Assembly (NCBI RefSeq): GCF_014196805.1
Contig: NZ_JACIEI010000002.1
Span: forward strand, 124,001-188,000
Reading direction: 5' to 3'
DNA length: 64,000 nucleotides
From: Sulfitobacter undariae
Lineage (GTDB): Bacteria > Pseudomonadota > Alphaproteobacteria > Rhodobacterales > Rhodobacteraceae
The translations under genes and the position numbers were made by a program. This document shows, one piece after another, positions 1-8,991 of this stretch (position 1 is the stretch's first letter; each line of letters starts with the position of its first letter). The notes under the pieces are model-generated. The model was given only the letters and a program-made list of their open reading frames with translations. It had not been told where the DNA came from and ran no database searches.

Positions 1-1
1 G

Positions 2-1084
2 CAAAGTGATCTGGCGGATGCAATGGCCGAAATTCGCGATGCTGAGCGTGCAGTTGATCTGGCGCAGGATGAATTATCTGCGGCGCAAGAACAGGCGGCG
101 TTGCATTTGCGCGCTGCACAACGTCAGTTAGATTTGGTTGGGCGTGGTGTTGGAACCACAGCAGCGACAGAAACAGCCGAGCTTGCAGCATCTGCTGCGC
201 GACAGGCCGTTTTGTCACGGCGTCAGGCAGTGGCGCAGGCGCAAGCACGGATTGATCAGGCGGCAAATGCCAAGACCCGTGCGCAGATTGCTTTGGCGGA
301 ACTGGAACGAGGATTAGCGGATACCGTTCTACGCGCACCCTTTGATGGCACGCTGAGCGCTACAAGCGTCGTTGAAGGCCGTTTGGTCAACGCAAATGAA
401 CGTGTCGCGGATTTGATTGATCCTGATGATCTGGAAGTCTCTTTCCGTTTGTCGATCGGGCAATATGCGCGGATGCTGGATGCGGAAGGGCAAGTTTTGA
501 AATCAGAGCTTCGTGTGGGGCTGGATGTTTCGGGGGCGAACCTCGAAGCGGTCGGTCGTGTGACGCGTACCTCTGCTGCCGCAGGGGCGGGCCAGACAGG
601 GCGGTTGGTATTTGCAAAGCTGGATACGGCGGCGGGTTTCAAACCGGGTGATTTTGTCACGATCAGTTTGCAAGAACCCGCGTTAGAAAACGTTATGCGT
701 TTGCCTGCCTCGGCAGTTGATGCGGCGGGGGCCGTGCTGCTTTTGGGGCCAGAAGATAGGTTAGAGGCGGCGACAGTAAAGGTGCTGCGGCGGGTTGGCG
801 GCGCTGTTTTAGTGCGCGGCGACATCGCAGGCCGCGAAGTGGTTGAAGCCAGATCGCCATTGATGGGCGCTGGCATTAAGGTGAAACCGTTGCGCAAAGG
901 CGCCAAGCCAGACGCGCCGCAGATGCTGGAGCTAACAAACGAGCGGCGGGCAAAGTTGGTGGCCTTTGTTGAAGAAAACACACGTATGCCCGAGGCTGCC
1001 AAGGCGCGCGCACTTACACAATTGGCCGAACCATTGGTCCCTGCGCAGATGGTTGAGCTGATCGAGCGCCGGATGGGGGGCTAA
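2..1084 (+). CDS. RND efflux periplasmic adaptor subunit (HlyD/membrane fusion family), 5' end outside window
   Basis: The frame is already open at the first bases of the window, so the N-terminus lies upstream; the visible part is about 360 residues. It starts in an alpha-helical hairpin rich in Ala, Gln and Glu (roughly the first 95 residues), followed by a lipoyl/barrel-sandwich return strand containing LRAPFDGTLSA and a beta-barrel region. This is the order expected of periplasmic adaptors that bridge an inner-membrane RND pump and an outer-membrane channel. The next gene, 3 bp downstream, is an RND pump, which supports the role. The Ala/Gln-rich hairpin is longer than in small adaptors. 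Substrate cannot be inferred. Confidence 0.9.
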   Translation, partial: QSDLADAMAEIRDAERAVDLAQDELSAAQEQAALHLRAAQRQLDLVGRGVGTTAATETAELAASAARQAVLSRRQAVAQAQARIDQAANAKTRAQIALAELERGLADTVLRAPFDGTLSATSVVEGRLVNANERVADLIDPDDLEVSFRLSIGQYARMLDAEGQVLKSELRVGLDVSGANLEAVGRVTRTSAAAGAGQTGRLVFAKLDTAAGFKPGDFVTISLQEPALENVMRLPASAVDAAGAVLLLGPEDRLEAATVKVLRRVGGAVLVRGDIAGREVVEARSPLMGAGIKVKPLRKGAKPDAPQMLELTNERRAKLVAFVEENTRMPEAAKARALTQLAEPLVPAQMVELIERRMGG

Positions 1085-1087
1085 CCT

Positions 1088-4000
1088 ATGGTACGCCCAA
1101 TCCCCAAAACCGCTGGCGGAATTCTGTCGTATTTCACGCGGCATAAAACAGTGGCAAACCTGCTGCTGGTGCTGATGGTTGTTGCGGGGCTTGTTGCGGC
1201 GCCAAACATGAGGGCGCAATTTTTCCCCGATGTTATTGTGGACAGCGTCACAGTGTCCACTGTTTGGCGGGGGGCTGGCGCAGATGATGTAGATGAGGCG
1301 ATCAGTCAGGTGCTGGGCACAGCCTTGTTGGGGCTGGAAGGGATTGAAAGCACTTCCAGCACATCGCGTGAGGGCAGCAGCACAATTTTTCTGGAGTTCG
1401 AGCCGGATTGGGACATGTCGCGTGCAGCAACAGATGTGCAAACAGCCGTTGATGCGATCACAACCCTGCCAGAGGAAGCCGAAGACCCAAATGTAAGGCG
1501 CGGCGCATGGCGTGACCGCGTGACAGATGTGGTCATCACAGGCCCGGTCGCGCCAGAGCAATTGGGTCGATTTGCTGATGAATTTGTGACCCGCCTTTTT
1601 GCTGCGGGTGTCACTCGTACCTCCATTCGCGGGGTCGCTGCGCCACAAACGCTGGTTGAAGTGCCGTCATCCCGTTTGATCGCCTATGATGTGACGATGG
1701 CACAGATTGCGGCGGCTATTGCATCAGAAGTAGATGCTGATCCGGCGGGGGATGTGGACGGCGCAAATGCACGTGTGCGCACAGGTATTGCCAAACGTAC
1801 GCCACAACAGATCGCTGGGATCACGCTGAGATCGGATGCAGATGGGTCCAAATTGCTGGTGGGCGATGTGGCCACGGTCTTGGCGCTGGGTATTGATCGC
1901 AATATGGGATTTTTCGTTGGTGACAATCCCGCAATGACCGTGCGGGTGGACCGCTCGGAACGTGGTGATGCCATTGGCATCCAACATGACGTCGAGAGAG
2001 TCGCAGCCGATCTTCAAGCAAGCCTGCCTGCATCCGTACGGGTGGAATTGATCCGTACAAGGGCCGAAGCTATTTCCGGGCGTTTGGACCTGCTGGTGGG
2101 GAACGCGCTGGTCGGGCTTGGGCTTGTGGTGGCGTTGTTGTTTTTATTCCTCAATGCGCGCACGGCGTTTTGGGTGGCTGCGGGGATACCTGTTGCCATG
2201 GGGGCTGCTATTGCTTTGATGTATGCGGGCGGTTTGACGATTAACATGATTTCGCTGTTCGGGTTGATCATCACGCTTGGAATTGTGGTGGATGATGCGA
2301 TTGTGGTTGGGGAACATGCCGATCACCGCTACCGTTTGGGCGGGGTTAGTGCCGCTGAGGCGGCAGAGGGCGCTGCGCAACGCATGGCAATGCCTGTCTT
2401 TGCTGCGACACTCACAACCGTGATAGCGTTTTTCGGTCTGGTCGCCGTGGGGGGGCGGTTTGGCGGCCTGATCGCGGATATTCCCTTTACGGTGATCGCT
2501 GTTTTGTTGGCTTCTTTGATCGAATGCTTCTTGATCTTGCCGCACCACATGAAGTCCGCGCTGGCAGGGAGTGAGCGGCGGGAAAGCTTCTCTGCGTTTA
2601 AGCTGGTGATCGGGGGATTCGTAACTGCCGTGGTGGCAACGATGCTGGTCTCGGCTCTGATCTTTGGCGCGATTTGCCTGTTTTTGAGGCTCAATGGGGC
2701 GGATGTCGGGCAGGCCTATGGGCTGCTGTCGGGGGTATCGGTGGCATTGGTCGGGGTCACTGTGATTTTGATCGTTGGCTATTTCGTTTCACGTCCTGCG
2801 CGGTTGCGCCAAGTTTTGAACGGCATCGGGCGGCATGGGATTGATACGCCGTCATTTGTGGTGAACGCGGGTTTTGTCTGGATGCGCGAGCGGATGTTCA
2901 AACCCTTCATGGCGGGCGTTATTGCTGCACGTTACGTGGTGTTGGCAGGGGTTGTGACGGTGCTGGCCAGCCAGATCGCATTGTTCATCAGCGGGGATGT
3001 TCAATGGCGCTTCTTTAATTCGCCAGAGCGCGGTTCGGTTTCCGGTAATTTCATCATGGCCGAGGGCGCAACGCGTAGCGATACGTTGGAGATGATGCGC
3101 GAAATGCAGCGCGCTACTGATGCGGTCGCCGCCCAGTTAGAGGCCGAGCACGGGATCAATCCGCTGGAATATGTCATGGCGCAGATTGGCGGCAACAGCG
3201 GACGGGGTCTGGCGGCGGCAGAAAATAAAGACGGTGATCTGCTGGGTGGCATTTCGATTGAATTGATTGATGCCGATTTGCGCCCATATTCCAGCTCTGA
3301 GTTTGTTGGTCTGCTGCAAGACGAGGTGGTGAACCACCCCCTCTCCGAGAGTGTGAGCTTCCGTGGCTGGCGTTCTGGTCCGGGGGGCGATGCGCTGGAC
3401 GTGCAGTTTTACGGTGCGGATACGCAAACCCTCAAAAACGCCTCGACGGAACTGCAAGCAGCGTTGCTACAATATCCCGAAGTCAGTGCGATGGAGGATG
3501 ATCTGGCCTATGACAAGGAAGAGTTGATCCTTGATCTGACCCCGCAAGGGTTGGCATTGGGCTTTACCATTGATGAGTTGGGCCGCGTATTGCGTAACCG
3601 CCTGGCAGGGATCGAAGCGGCGACCTATCCAGAGGGCCCGCGCTCGGCCACAATACGGGTGGAATTGCCCGAGGGCGAACTGACAGCCGATTTTCTGGAC
3701 CGTACCCAGATGCGCACGCCCGAGGGTAATTACGTGGCATTGTCCGATATCGTGAGCGTCCAGCAGCGCAGCGGTTTTGGCACAGTAAAGCGCGAAAACG
3801 GTATCCGCCTGATTTCTGTCACGGGGGACATCTCCGAAGATGATCCTGCGCGGGCAAGCGAGATAACCAAGATTATGCAGGAGGAAATTTTACCGCGCAT
3901 CGCGTCAGAATTGCAGGTGGAATACCGCCTTTCAGGGTTAAGTGAGCAGGAAGACGAGTTTCTGAGTGATGCAATGACAGGGTTAATCCTGTGCCTGACA

Positions 4001-4744
4001 GGGATTTATCTGGTGCTGTCTTGGGTGTTTGGCAGTTGGACAAGGCCATTGGTGGTGATGGCAATTATCCCCTTTGGGCTGATCGGCACAATCTATGGGC
4101 ATAATGCGTGGGATGTTCCCCTGAGCATGTTTTCAGTTGTGGGGATGTTGGGGATGACGGGCATTATCATCAACGATTCCATCGTTTTGGTCACTACGAT
4201 TGATGAATATGCTGCTGAGCGCGGGTTGTTTCCCTCGATCATTGATGGCGCCGCAGACCGGTTGCGCCCTGTGATGTTGACCACCCTGACCACGGTTTTG
4301 GGCATGGCGCCGCTGTTGTTTGAGCAGAGCAGGCAGGCGCAATTCCTAAAGCCGACTGTGATAACATTGGTTTACGGTCTGGGATTCGGGATGGTTTTGG
4401 TGCTGCTTGTTGTGCCTGCGTTGGTTGCGGTACAGCATGACATTGCACGCCAGATTGCTGCAATGCGCCGTGGTACGCGCAGCCCTGTGCGCGGTCTTCA
4501 AATGGGGCTTTGGCTGCTGTGGGCAATCATTTTGGGTTGGGGGGCTGCTACGTTGGGATATGCCGCCGTGCAAGGCGGCCTCTGGGGGCCGATTGCAGCT
4601 GCCTTCAACTCGGTTGCCGTGATGCCCCTTATGCCCGCCGCTTTTGCGTTGTTTGTGGGGGGCACTGCTCTGGTGGTGTTGCTTGGGTATCTGTGCGGCG
4701 CTGCGTGGATGTTTGTCCGCACAAGGTCAAAACCGCAGCGCTAG
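1088..4744 (+). CDS. Efflux RND transporter permease subunit (AcrB-like), extended form
   Basis: Proton-driven inner-membrane exporter of the RND superfamily, 1218 residues against the usual 1020-1060. TM1 is near residues 20-37, a large periplasmic loop follows, and TM4 carries the paired aspartates of the proton relay (VVDDAIVVGEH, D402/D403). A second periplasmic loop and a second TM bundle (GMTGIIINDSIVL) follow in normal order. Extra hydrophobic segments lie at about 503-580, between the normal helices 6 and 7, and at about 1134-1210 at the C-terminus, which accounts for the added length. It is translated 3 bp after the adaptor gene, so the two probably form one operon. No outer-membrane channel gene is visible downstream. 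Confidence 0.93.
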   Translation: MVRPIPKTAGGILSYFTRHKTVANLLLVLMVVAGLVAAPNMRAQFFPDVIVDSVTVSTVWRGAGADDVDEAISQVLGTALLGLEGIESTSSTSREGSSTIFLEFEPDWDMSRAATDVQTAVDAITTLPEEAEDPNVRRGAWRDRVTDVVITGPVAPEQLGRFADEFVTRLFAAGVTRTSIRGVAAPQTLVEVPSSRLIAYDVTMAQIAAAIASEVDADPAGDVDGANARVRTGIAKRTPQQIAGITLRSDADGSKLLVGDVATVLALGIDRNMGFFVGDNPAMTVRVDRSERGDAIGIQHDVERVAADLQASLPASVRVELIRTRAEAISGRLDLLVGNALVGLGLVVALLFLFLNARTAFWVAAGIPVAMGAAIALMYAGGLTINMISLFGLIITLGIVVDDAIVVGEHADHRYRLGGVSAAEAAEGAAQRMAMPVFAATLTTVIAFFGLVAVGGRFGGLIADIPFTVIAVLLASLIECFLILPHHMKSALAGSERRESFSAFKLVIGGFVTAVVATMLVSALIFGAICLFLRLNGADVGQAYGLLSGVSVALVGVTVILIVGYFVSRPARLRQVLNGIGRHGIDTPSFVVNAGFVWMRERMFKPFMAGVIAARYVVLAGVVTVLASQIALFISGDVQWRFFNSPERGSVSGNFIMAEGATRSDTLEMMREMQRATDAVAAQLEAEHGINPLEYVMAQIGGNSGRGLAAAENKDGDLLGGISIELIDADLRPYSSSEFVGLLQDEVVNHPLSESVSFRGWRSGPGGDALDVQFYGADTQTLKNASTELQAALLQYPEVSAMEDDLAYDKEELILDLTPQGLALGFTIDELGRVLRNRLAGIEAATYPEGPRSATIRVELPEGELTADFLDRTQMRTPEGNYVALSDIVSVQQRSGFGTVKRENGIRLISVTGDISEDDPARASEITKIMQEEILPRIASELQVEYRLSGLSEQEDEFLSDAMTGLILCLTGIYLVLSWVFGSWTRPLVVMAIIPFGLIGTIYGHNAWDVPLSMFSVVGMLGMTGIIINDSIVLVTTIDEYAAERGLFPSIIDGAADRLRPVMLTTLTTVLGMAPLLFEQSRQAQFLKPTVITLVYGLGFGMVLVLLVVPALVAVQHDIARQIAAMRRGTRSPVRGLQMGLWLLWAIILGWGAATLGYAAVQGGLWGPIAAAFNSVAVMPLMPAAFALFVGGTALVVLLGYLCGAAWMFVRTRSKPQR

Positions 4745-4748
4745 CAGA

Positions 4749-5555
4749 TCAGTCGGGCGTACATCCCCGCAGGTCAACAGCCAGAGATGACCCCAAAACC
4801 GTAAAGCGCAGCGCTGAGCGATCAACCGACAGCGGCCCTTTGGCACTACGGATCAACTCTGCCTCCGCCGTCAGCGTGTTGCCCGACCGGCGTGTTGTGG
4901 CCTCAGAGACCCAGACATCAGGATTGCCTGCTTCGATCACCACATGCTCTGTCTTGCCTGTTGAAGGCAAATTCAGGTTTGCGGTGATTTTTAGGCCCTC
5001 TTTGGTGGGGCGGAGCGAGCAAGTGACGCCTTTGGCACCTGCCTCGGCGGCGCTATAGGGTTGCTCGGCCAATGCTGCGGCAATGGCGGGCAGGGGGGTA
5101 CGGGATTGAGAATTCAGCGTCCCTTTGATCGATAAGGTTTCAGGTATGCAGATGTCTTTGCACACGCCAATTTCCAATGTCAGGTTAATGTCTACGGGCT
5201 TGCCTGCCTGCTTGGGCGACACCGCAAGCGGCAACATCACCTGATTGTAATACCCAACAGATCGCATGCCGCTTTGGTCAAATACTTTGGGCGTTGGCCA
5301 ACTGATACTGACATCACGCAGGTTGCGTGATCCGCGCCAATTAAAGTCGGGTGGAATGCCTGCATCGCCCGGCGCGCGCCAATAGGTTTTCCATTCAGGT
5401 GCCAGTGTAAGCTGGATCGCACTGATGCGCGTACCATCGGCTTGCTGCCAACCGTCGACCAGTTTGGCCGTCACAACGGTGCCAATCGGGTCTGCCGCAT
5501 GGGCAGGTGTAAACGGGATCATCAGAGCGGTGGCGCAAAGCAGATTTTTTATCAT
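4749..5555 (-). CDS. DsbD-alpha-like periplasmic disulfide reductase domain protein
   Basis: 268 residues with a clear Sec signal peptide (hydrophobic stretch ending in AHA-ADP near residue 20). The body resembles the N-terminal immunoglobulin-like domain of DsbD, including a GVCKDICIPETLS segment whose two cysteines match the redox pair that passes electrons to periplasmic partners. The membrane domain and the thioredoxin-like C-terminal domain of full DsbD are absent, so this is a stand-alone alpha domain. Further cysteines occur in GVTCSLRP and near the C-terminus (RGCTPD). It converges on the RND pump gene with a 4-bp gap and is transcribed divergently from the yqgE-like gene across 126 bp. 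The electron donor is not encoded nearby. Confidence 0.8.
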   Translation of the reverse strand: MIKNLLCATALMIPFTPAHAADPIGTVVTAKLVDGWQQADGTRISAIQLTLAPEWKTYWRAPGDAGIPPDFNWRGSRNLRDVSISWPTPKVFDQSGMRSVGYYNQVMLPLAVSPKQAGKPVDINLTLEIGVCKDICIPETLSIKGTLNSQSRTPLPAIAAALAEQPYSAAEAGAKGVTCSLRPTKEGLKITANLNLPSTGKTEHVVIEAGNPDVWVSEATTRRSGNTLTAEAELIRSAKGPLSVDRSALRFTVLGSSLAVDLRGCTPD

Positions 5556-5681
5556 GCTTCCTATGTGGCGTGGCTTGCCGTCTTTGCCAAGTCACAAACC
5601 AGTTAGTCATGTTTCGCCGAAGGCGCTTGCAGCTTTGTGTTAGGCTGGGCACATTGGTGTTGGATGTGGCAGGAGGCGTGC

Positions 5682-6236
5682 ATGGATTTGGCAGGACAAT
5701 TTCTTGTGGCGATGCCGGGAATGGATGACCCCCTGTTTTCGCGGTCGGTTGTTTTTATTTGCGACTATTCTCAAGAGGGCGCGATGGGAGTGATTATCAA
5801 TAAACCCGCCGTTGATCTGAAGCTGGCTAAGGTACTGACGCAATTGGAGATGCCGGTCACTGCCGACCTTTCGCAAGCGCCAGTCAATCTGGGCGGCCCG
5901 GTTCAGACCACACGTGGATTTGTGTTGCACCGCGATACGGCGCGCAGCGCGCCTGAGCCGTTGGTTATACCGGGCGGCTATGTTTTGACCGCGACCAAAG
6001 ACATTCTGGAAGACATCGGCGCGGGTAACGGCCCTGATCCATACCTATTTACGCTTGGTTTTTCGGGCTGGGGGGCAGGGCAGCTGGATAATGAAATTGC
6101 GTTGAATGGTTGGCTCACCACGTCTGCGACGCCTGAAATGGTGTTCAACACGGACCGCGATGCCGTGTGGGAAGCCGCCGTGCGCAGCATTGGCATTGAT
6201 CCGCTTGGCCTTTCGGCTGTGGCAGGGCGCGCTTAG
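5682..6236 (+). CDS. YqgE/AlgH family protein
   Basis: 184 residues. The opening DLAGQFLVAMPGMDDPLFSRS and the later stretches GAMGVIINKP, LGGPV, GFVLH and FTLGFSGWGAGQLDNEI are hallmarks of the YqgE/AlgH (DUF179) family. Its biochemical role is unresolved; AlgH was linked to alginate regulation in Pseudomonas. I chose the ATG at 5682 because a full AGGAGG Shine-Dalgarno lies at 5671-5676 and because it gives the family's normal N-terminus; an upstream in-frame ATG would add 15 atypical residues. The 3' end overlaps the convergent sua5 gene by 4 bp. Confidence 0.9.
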   Translation: MDLAGQFLVAMPGMDDPLFSRSVVFICDYSQEGAMGVIINKPAVDLKLAKVLTQLEMPVTADLSQAPVNLGGPVQTTRGFVLHRDTARSAPEPLVIPGGYVLTATKDILEDIGAGNGPDPYLFTLGFSGWGAGQLDNEIALNGWLTTSATPEMVFNTDRDAVWEAAVRSIGIDPLGLSAVAGRA

Positions 6237-7177
6237 TCGCGGGGTGCGGCAGCGCGGTTCAGGCGGTCATTGATGGCGCGGCCTAAGCCGTGCATCGGAA
6301 TGGGGGCCACTGCAATCGGGCCGCCCATGGCGTCCAGCAGATGCAGATGCCCAAACAGATTTGCTGCAGCTTCTGCCAAATTTCCGCTGGGCGACAGATT
6401 TAGAATGCCGTCAATTGCCCCAAACCCCAGCAGATGTTCACTGTCTTCTGCGGTGGTTGCATTCAGGCGGACTGTACCACGCGGTGCATAATGTGAAGAG
6501 AGCTGTCCGGGGGCAGTGATGGCGCTGTTCGTGTGAGAGCGCAGCGCAGCGCCAAGTGTTACTTCTATATCTTCGAGGGACACGCCGCCTTGGCGCAGCA
6601 GCACCGCATGCGGGCCGTCAAATCCGATTATAGTGCTTTCAACGCCCACGGCGCAGGGGCCGTCATCCAGAACGGCTGCAATGCGTCCGTTTAGTCCCGC
6701 CATAACGTGTTGCGCGGTTGTCGGGCTGATCCGTCCTGACGGGTTGGCCGATGGTGCTGCAACGGGTCCATTAAATTGCCGCAGTAACGCCTGTGCTGCA
6801 GGATGTGCAGGCACGCGCAATCCGATGGTGTGCAATCCTGCTGTCACCAGCGGCGATAGCCCGTGGTTTGCCTGCAAAGGTAATACCATTGTCAGTGGGC
6901 CGGGCCAGAAAGCCTGGGCCAGTTTGTCTGCCTGCGGGGTCCACTGAACATAACTTTGGGCGGTTGCGGTATCAGCAACATGCACAATCAGCGGGTTAAA
7001 CGAAGGTCTGCCTTTGGCGGCATAGATCGCGGCAACGGCCTCGCCCTGCCGTGCATCGGCACCCAGACCGTAAACTGTCTCGGTCGGGAACGCGACAAGC
7101 GCGCCGTTGCGCAAAATCTCGGCTGCGCGCGCTAGGCTTGCGGTATCAGCGGAGAGACGTTCCGTTTGATGGGGCAT
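6233..7177 (-). CDS. sua5: L-threonylcarbamoyladenylate synthase (Sua5-type)
   Basis: Makes threonylcarbamoyl-AMP from threonine, bicarbonate and ATP, the first step of the t6A37 modification of tRNAs that read ANN codons. The 314 residues contain the YrdC core (LVAFPTETVYGLGADA near residue 30, KGRPSFNPLIVHV, APSANPSGRISPT) followed by a Sua5 C-terminal domain (SHYAPRGTVRL and after), so it is the long Sua5 architecture rather than the short TsaC. It is cytoplasmic. It overlaps the convergent YqgE/AlgH-family gene by 4 bp and is divergent from the acyl-CoA dehydrogenase gene. Confidence 0.93.
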   Translation of the reverse strand: MPHQTERLSADTASLARAAEILRNGALVAFPTETVYGLGADARQGEAVAAIYAAKGRPSFNPLIVHVADTATAQSYVQWTPQADKLAQAFWPGPLTMVLPLQANHGLSPLVTAGLHTIGLRVPAHPAAQALLRQFNGPVAAPSANPSGRISPTTAQHVMAGLNGRIAAVLDDGPCAVGVESTIIGFDGPHAVLLRQGGVSLEDIEVTLGAALRSHTNSAITAPGQLSSHYAPRGTVRLNATTAEDSEHLLGFGAIDGILNLSPSGNLAEAAANLFGHLHLLDAMGGPIAVAPIPMHGLGRAINDRLNRAAAPRD

Positions 7178-7278
7178 GGCCTGTTCCTTTTACTTTGACG
7201 CCGCGTTTTGATTGCACTTGGGCTGGTGTCTGTCCATCGTGGTACAAAATATGCCACTAGTATGTGAGAGAGACCTTT

Positions 7279-8991
7279 ATGACGTATCGTGCGCCGGTAG
7301 AAGACTACAATTTCCTGTTTGATCATGTTGTTGGTCTGGAAGGGCTGCGCGCGACGCAGCGGTTTGAGGATGCCAGTGCTGATGTGACCCATGCCATCCT
7401 GACGGAGCTGGGCAAGTTGTGCGAAGAAAAGATTGCCCCTTTGCAGCGCAATGGTGATCTGAACGGTGCGTATCTGGAAAACGGTGTGGTGCGGACATCA
7501 CCCGGCTTTCATGAAGGGTTTAAAGCGATTGCCGAAGGCGGCTGGGTTGGGATCTCGGCTGATCCTGAATACGGCGGTATGGGCTTGCCGATGGCGCTGA
7601 CCGCTGCGGTGACAGATATGATGAGCGCCTCTTGCCTGTCGCTGCAACTGGCGCCGATGTTGACCCAAGGCCAGATCGAAGCGCTAGAGCATCACGCGAG
7701 TGACGAATTGAAGGCGCTGTATTTGCCCAAGCTAATCAGCGGCGAATGGACAGGCACGATGAACCTGACCGAACCCCATGCGGGATCGGACGTGGGGGCG
7801 TTGTCGTCCAAGGCCGAGGATAACGGCGATGGCACCTATGCGGTTTCCGGCCAGAAAATCTTTATCACTTGGGGCGACCATGACTTTGGCGGCAACGTAT
7901 GCCATTTGGTTCTGGCGCGTTTGCCAGATGCGACACCGGGAGTGCGCGGGATCAGCCTGTTTATGGTGCCAAAGCTTTTGCCAGATGCCGACGGTAATCC
8001 GGGCGAACGTAACGGCGTGAGCGTTGTGAGTCTTGAGCATAAGATGGGTATTCACGGATCGCCCACTTGTGTGATGCAATTCGATAGCTCCAAAGGTTGG
8101 CTTGTTGGTAAAAAAGAAGGCGGCATGGCGGCGATGTTCACGATGATGAACAATGCGCGGATGGGCGTTGGCGGCCAAGGCATCGGCGTGGCGGATGCGG
8201 CCTATCAGCACGCGCTGGCCTATGCCCAAGAACGCAAGCAAGGCAAAACGCCAGAAAATGCCGAAGGCACCATCATTGGCCACGCAGATGTGCGCCGCAT
8301 GTTGGCGACAATGAAGGCGGATATTTTTGCGGCCCGTGCGATTGCAGTATCCAATGCGGTGGCTATCGATATGGCCACCGCAACCGGTGATAAGGCATGG
8401 AAAGCACGCGCTGCCCTGCTGACGCCGATCACCAAGGCGTTTGGCACGGATACGGGTGTAGCTGTGGCTGAAATGGGTGTGCAAATCCATGGCGGCATGG
8501 GCTTTATCGAAGAAACAGGTGCCGCCCAATTCAGCCGCGATGTGCGTATCACCCCGATCTATGAGGGCACGAACGGCATTCAGGCGATGGATCTGGTGGC
8601 GCGTAAAATGATGGACGGCGGCGAGGCGGCTTTTGCCCTGCTGGACGAAGTCGAAGAAGACGTCGAGCGCGCCCGCGATGTGTTTCCGCGTATGGCGCGG
8701 GATGTTTGGGAATCCTGCGAAAGCATGCGGGAGGCAACGGAATGGTTGGTGTCACAAGAGGACATGCAAAACCGCTTTGCGGGGGCTGTGCCTTTCCTGC
8801 GTGCCTTTGCGCGTGTGCTTGGCGGGCATCTGCACCTCAAAGCCGCCTTGGCGGATCGCGGTGGTGCACGTGAAAAACTAGCCCGTTTTTACATCCAGCG
8901 TTTGCTGCCTGAACATGCATCATTGTTAACCCATGCGCAGGCAGGGGCAGAAGACCTCTATGCGCTGACCGCTGATGATTTGGCTGTATAA
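7279..8991 (+). CDS. Acyl-CoA dehydrogenase with extended C-terminal domain (DmdC-like)
   Basis: FAD-dependent alpha,beta-dehydrogenation of an acyl-CoA thioester. 570 residues, longer than short-chain enzymes (about 380), because of an added C-terminal helical domain. Visible motifs include TMNLTEPHAGSDVG (flavin/substrate region), GQKIFITWGDHD, and IYEGTNGIQ, where Glu429 is the likely catalytic base. The long architecture and the RAPVEDYNFLFDHV opening resemble roseobacter DmdC, the 3-methylmercaptopropionyl-CoA dehydrogenase of DMSP demethylation, but paralogues with other substrates exist, so the substrate is unproven. The ATG at 7279 follows a GAGAGA-type ribosome site; a GTG five codons upstream is the alternative. 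It is coupled by TAATG to the next gene. Confidence 0.9.
   Translation: MTYRAPVEDYNFLFDHVVGLEGLRATQRFEDASADVTHAILTELGKLCEEKIAPLQRNGDLNGAYLENGVVRTSPGFHEGFKAIAEGGWVGISADPEYGGMGLPMALTAAVTDMMSASCLSLQLAPMLTQGQIEALEHHASDELKALYLPKLISGEWTGTMNLTEPHAGSDVGALSSKAEDNGDGTYAVSGQKIFITWGDHDFGGNVCHLVLARLPDATPGVRGISLFMVPKLLPDADGNPGERNGVSVVSLEHKMGIHGSPTCVMQFDSSKGWLVGKKEGGMAAMFTMMNNARMGVGGQGIGVADAAYQHALAYAQERKQGKTPENAEGTIIGHADVRRMLATMKADIFAARAIAVSNAVAIDMATATGDKAWKARAALLTPITKAFGTDTGVAVAEMGVQIHGGMGFIEETGAAQFSRDVRITPIYEGTNGIQAMDLVARKMMDGGEAAFALLDEVEEDVERARDVFPRMARDVWESCESMREATEWLVSQEDMQNRFAGAVPFLRAFARVLGGHLHLKAALADRGGAREKLARFYIQRLLPEHASLLTHAQAGAEDLYALTADDLAV

Noticed and set aside
4510..5058. Plus-strand frame overlapping the end of the RND pump and the DsbD-alpha gene
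   Set aside because: Both overlapped genes are well supported and this frame shows no domain or start signal.
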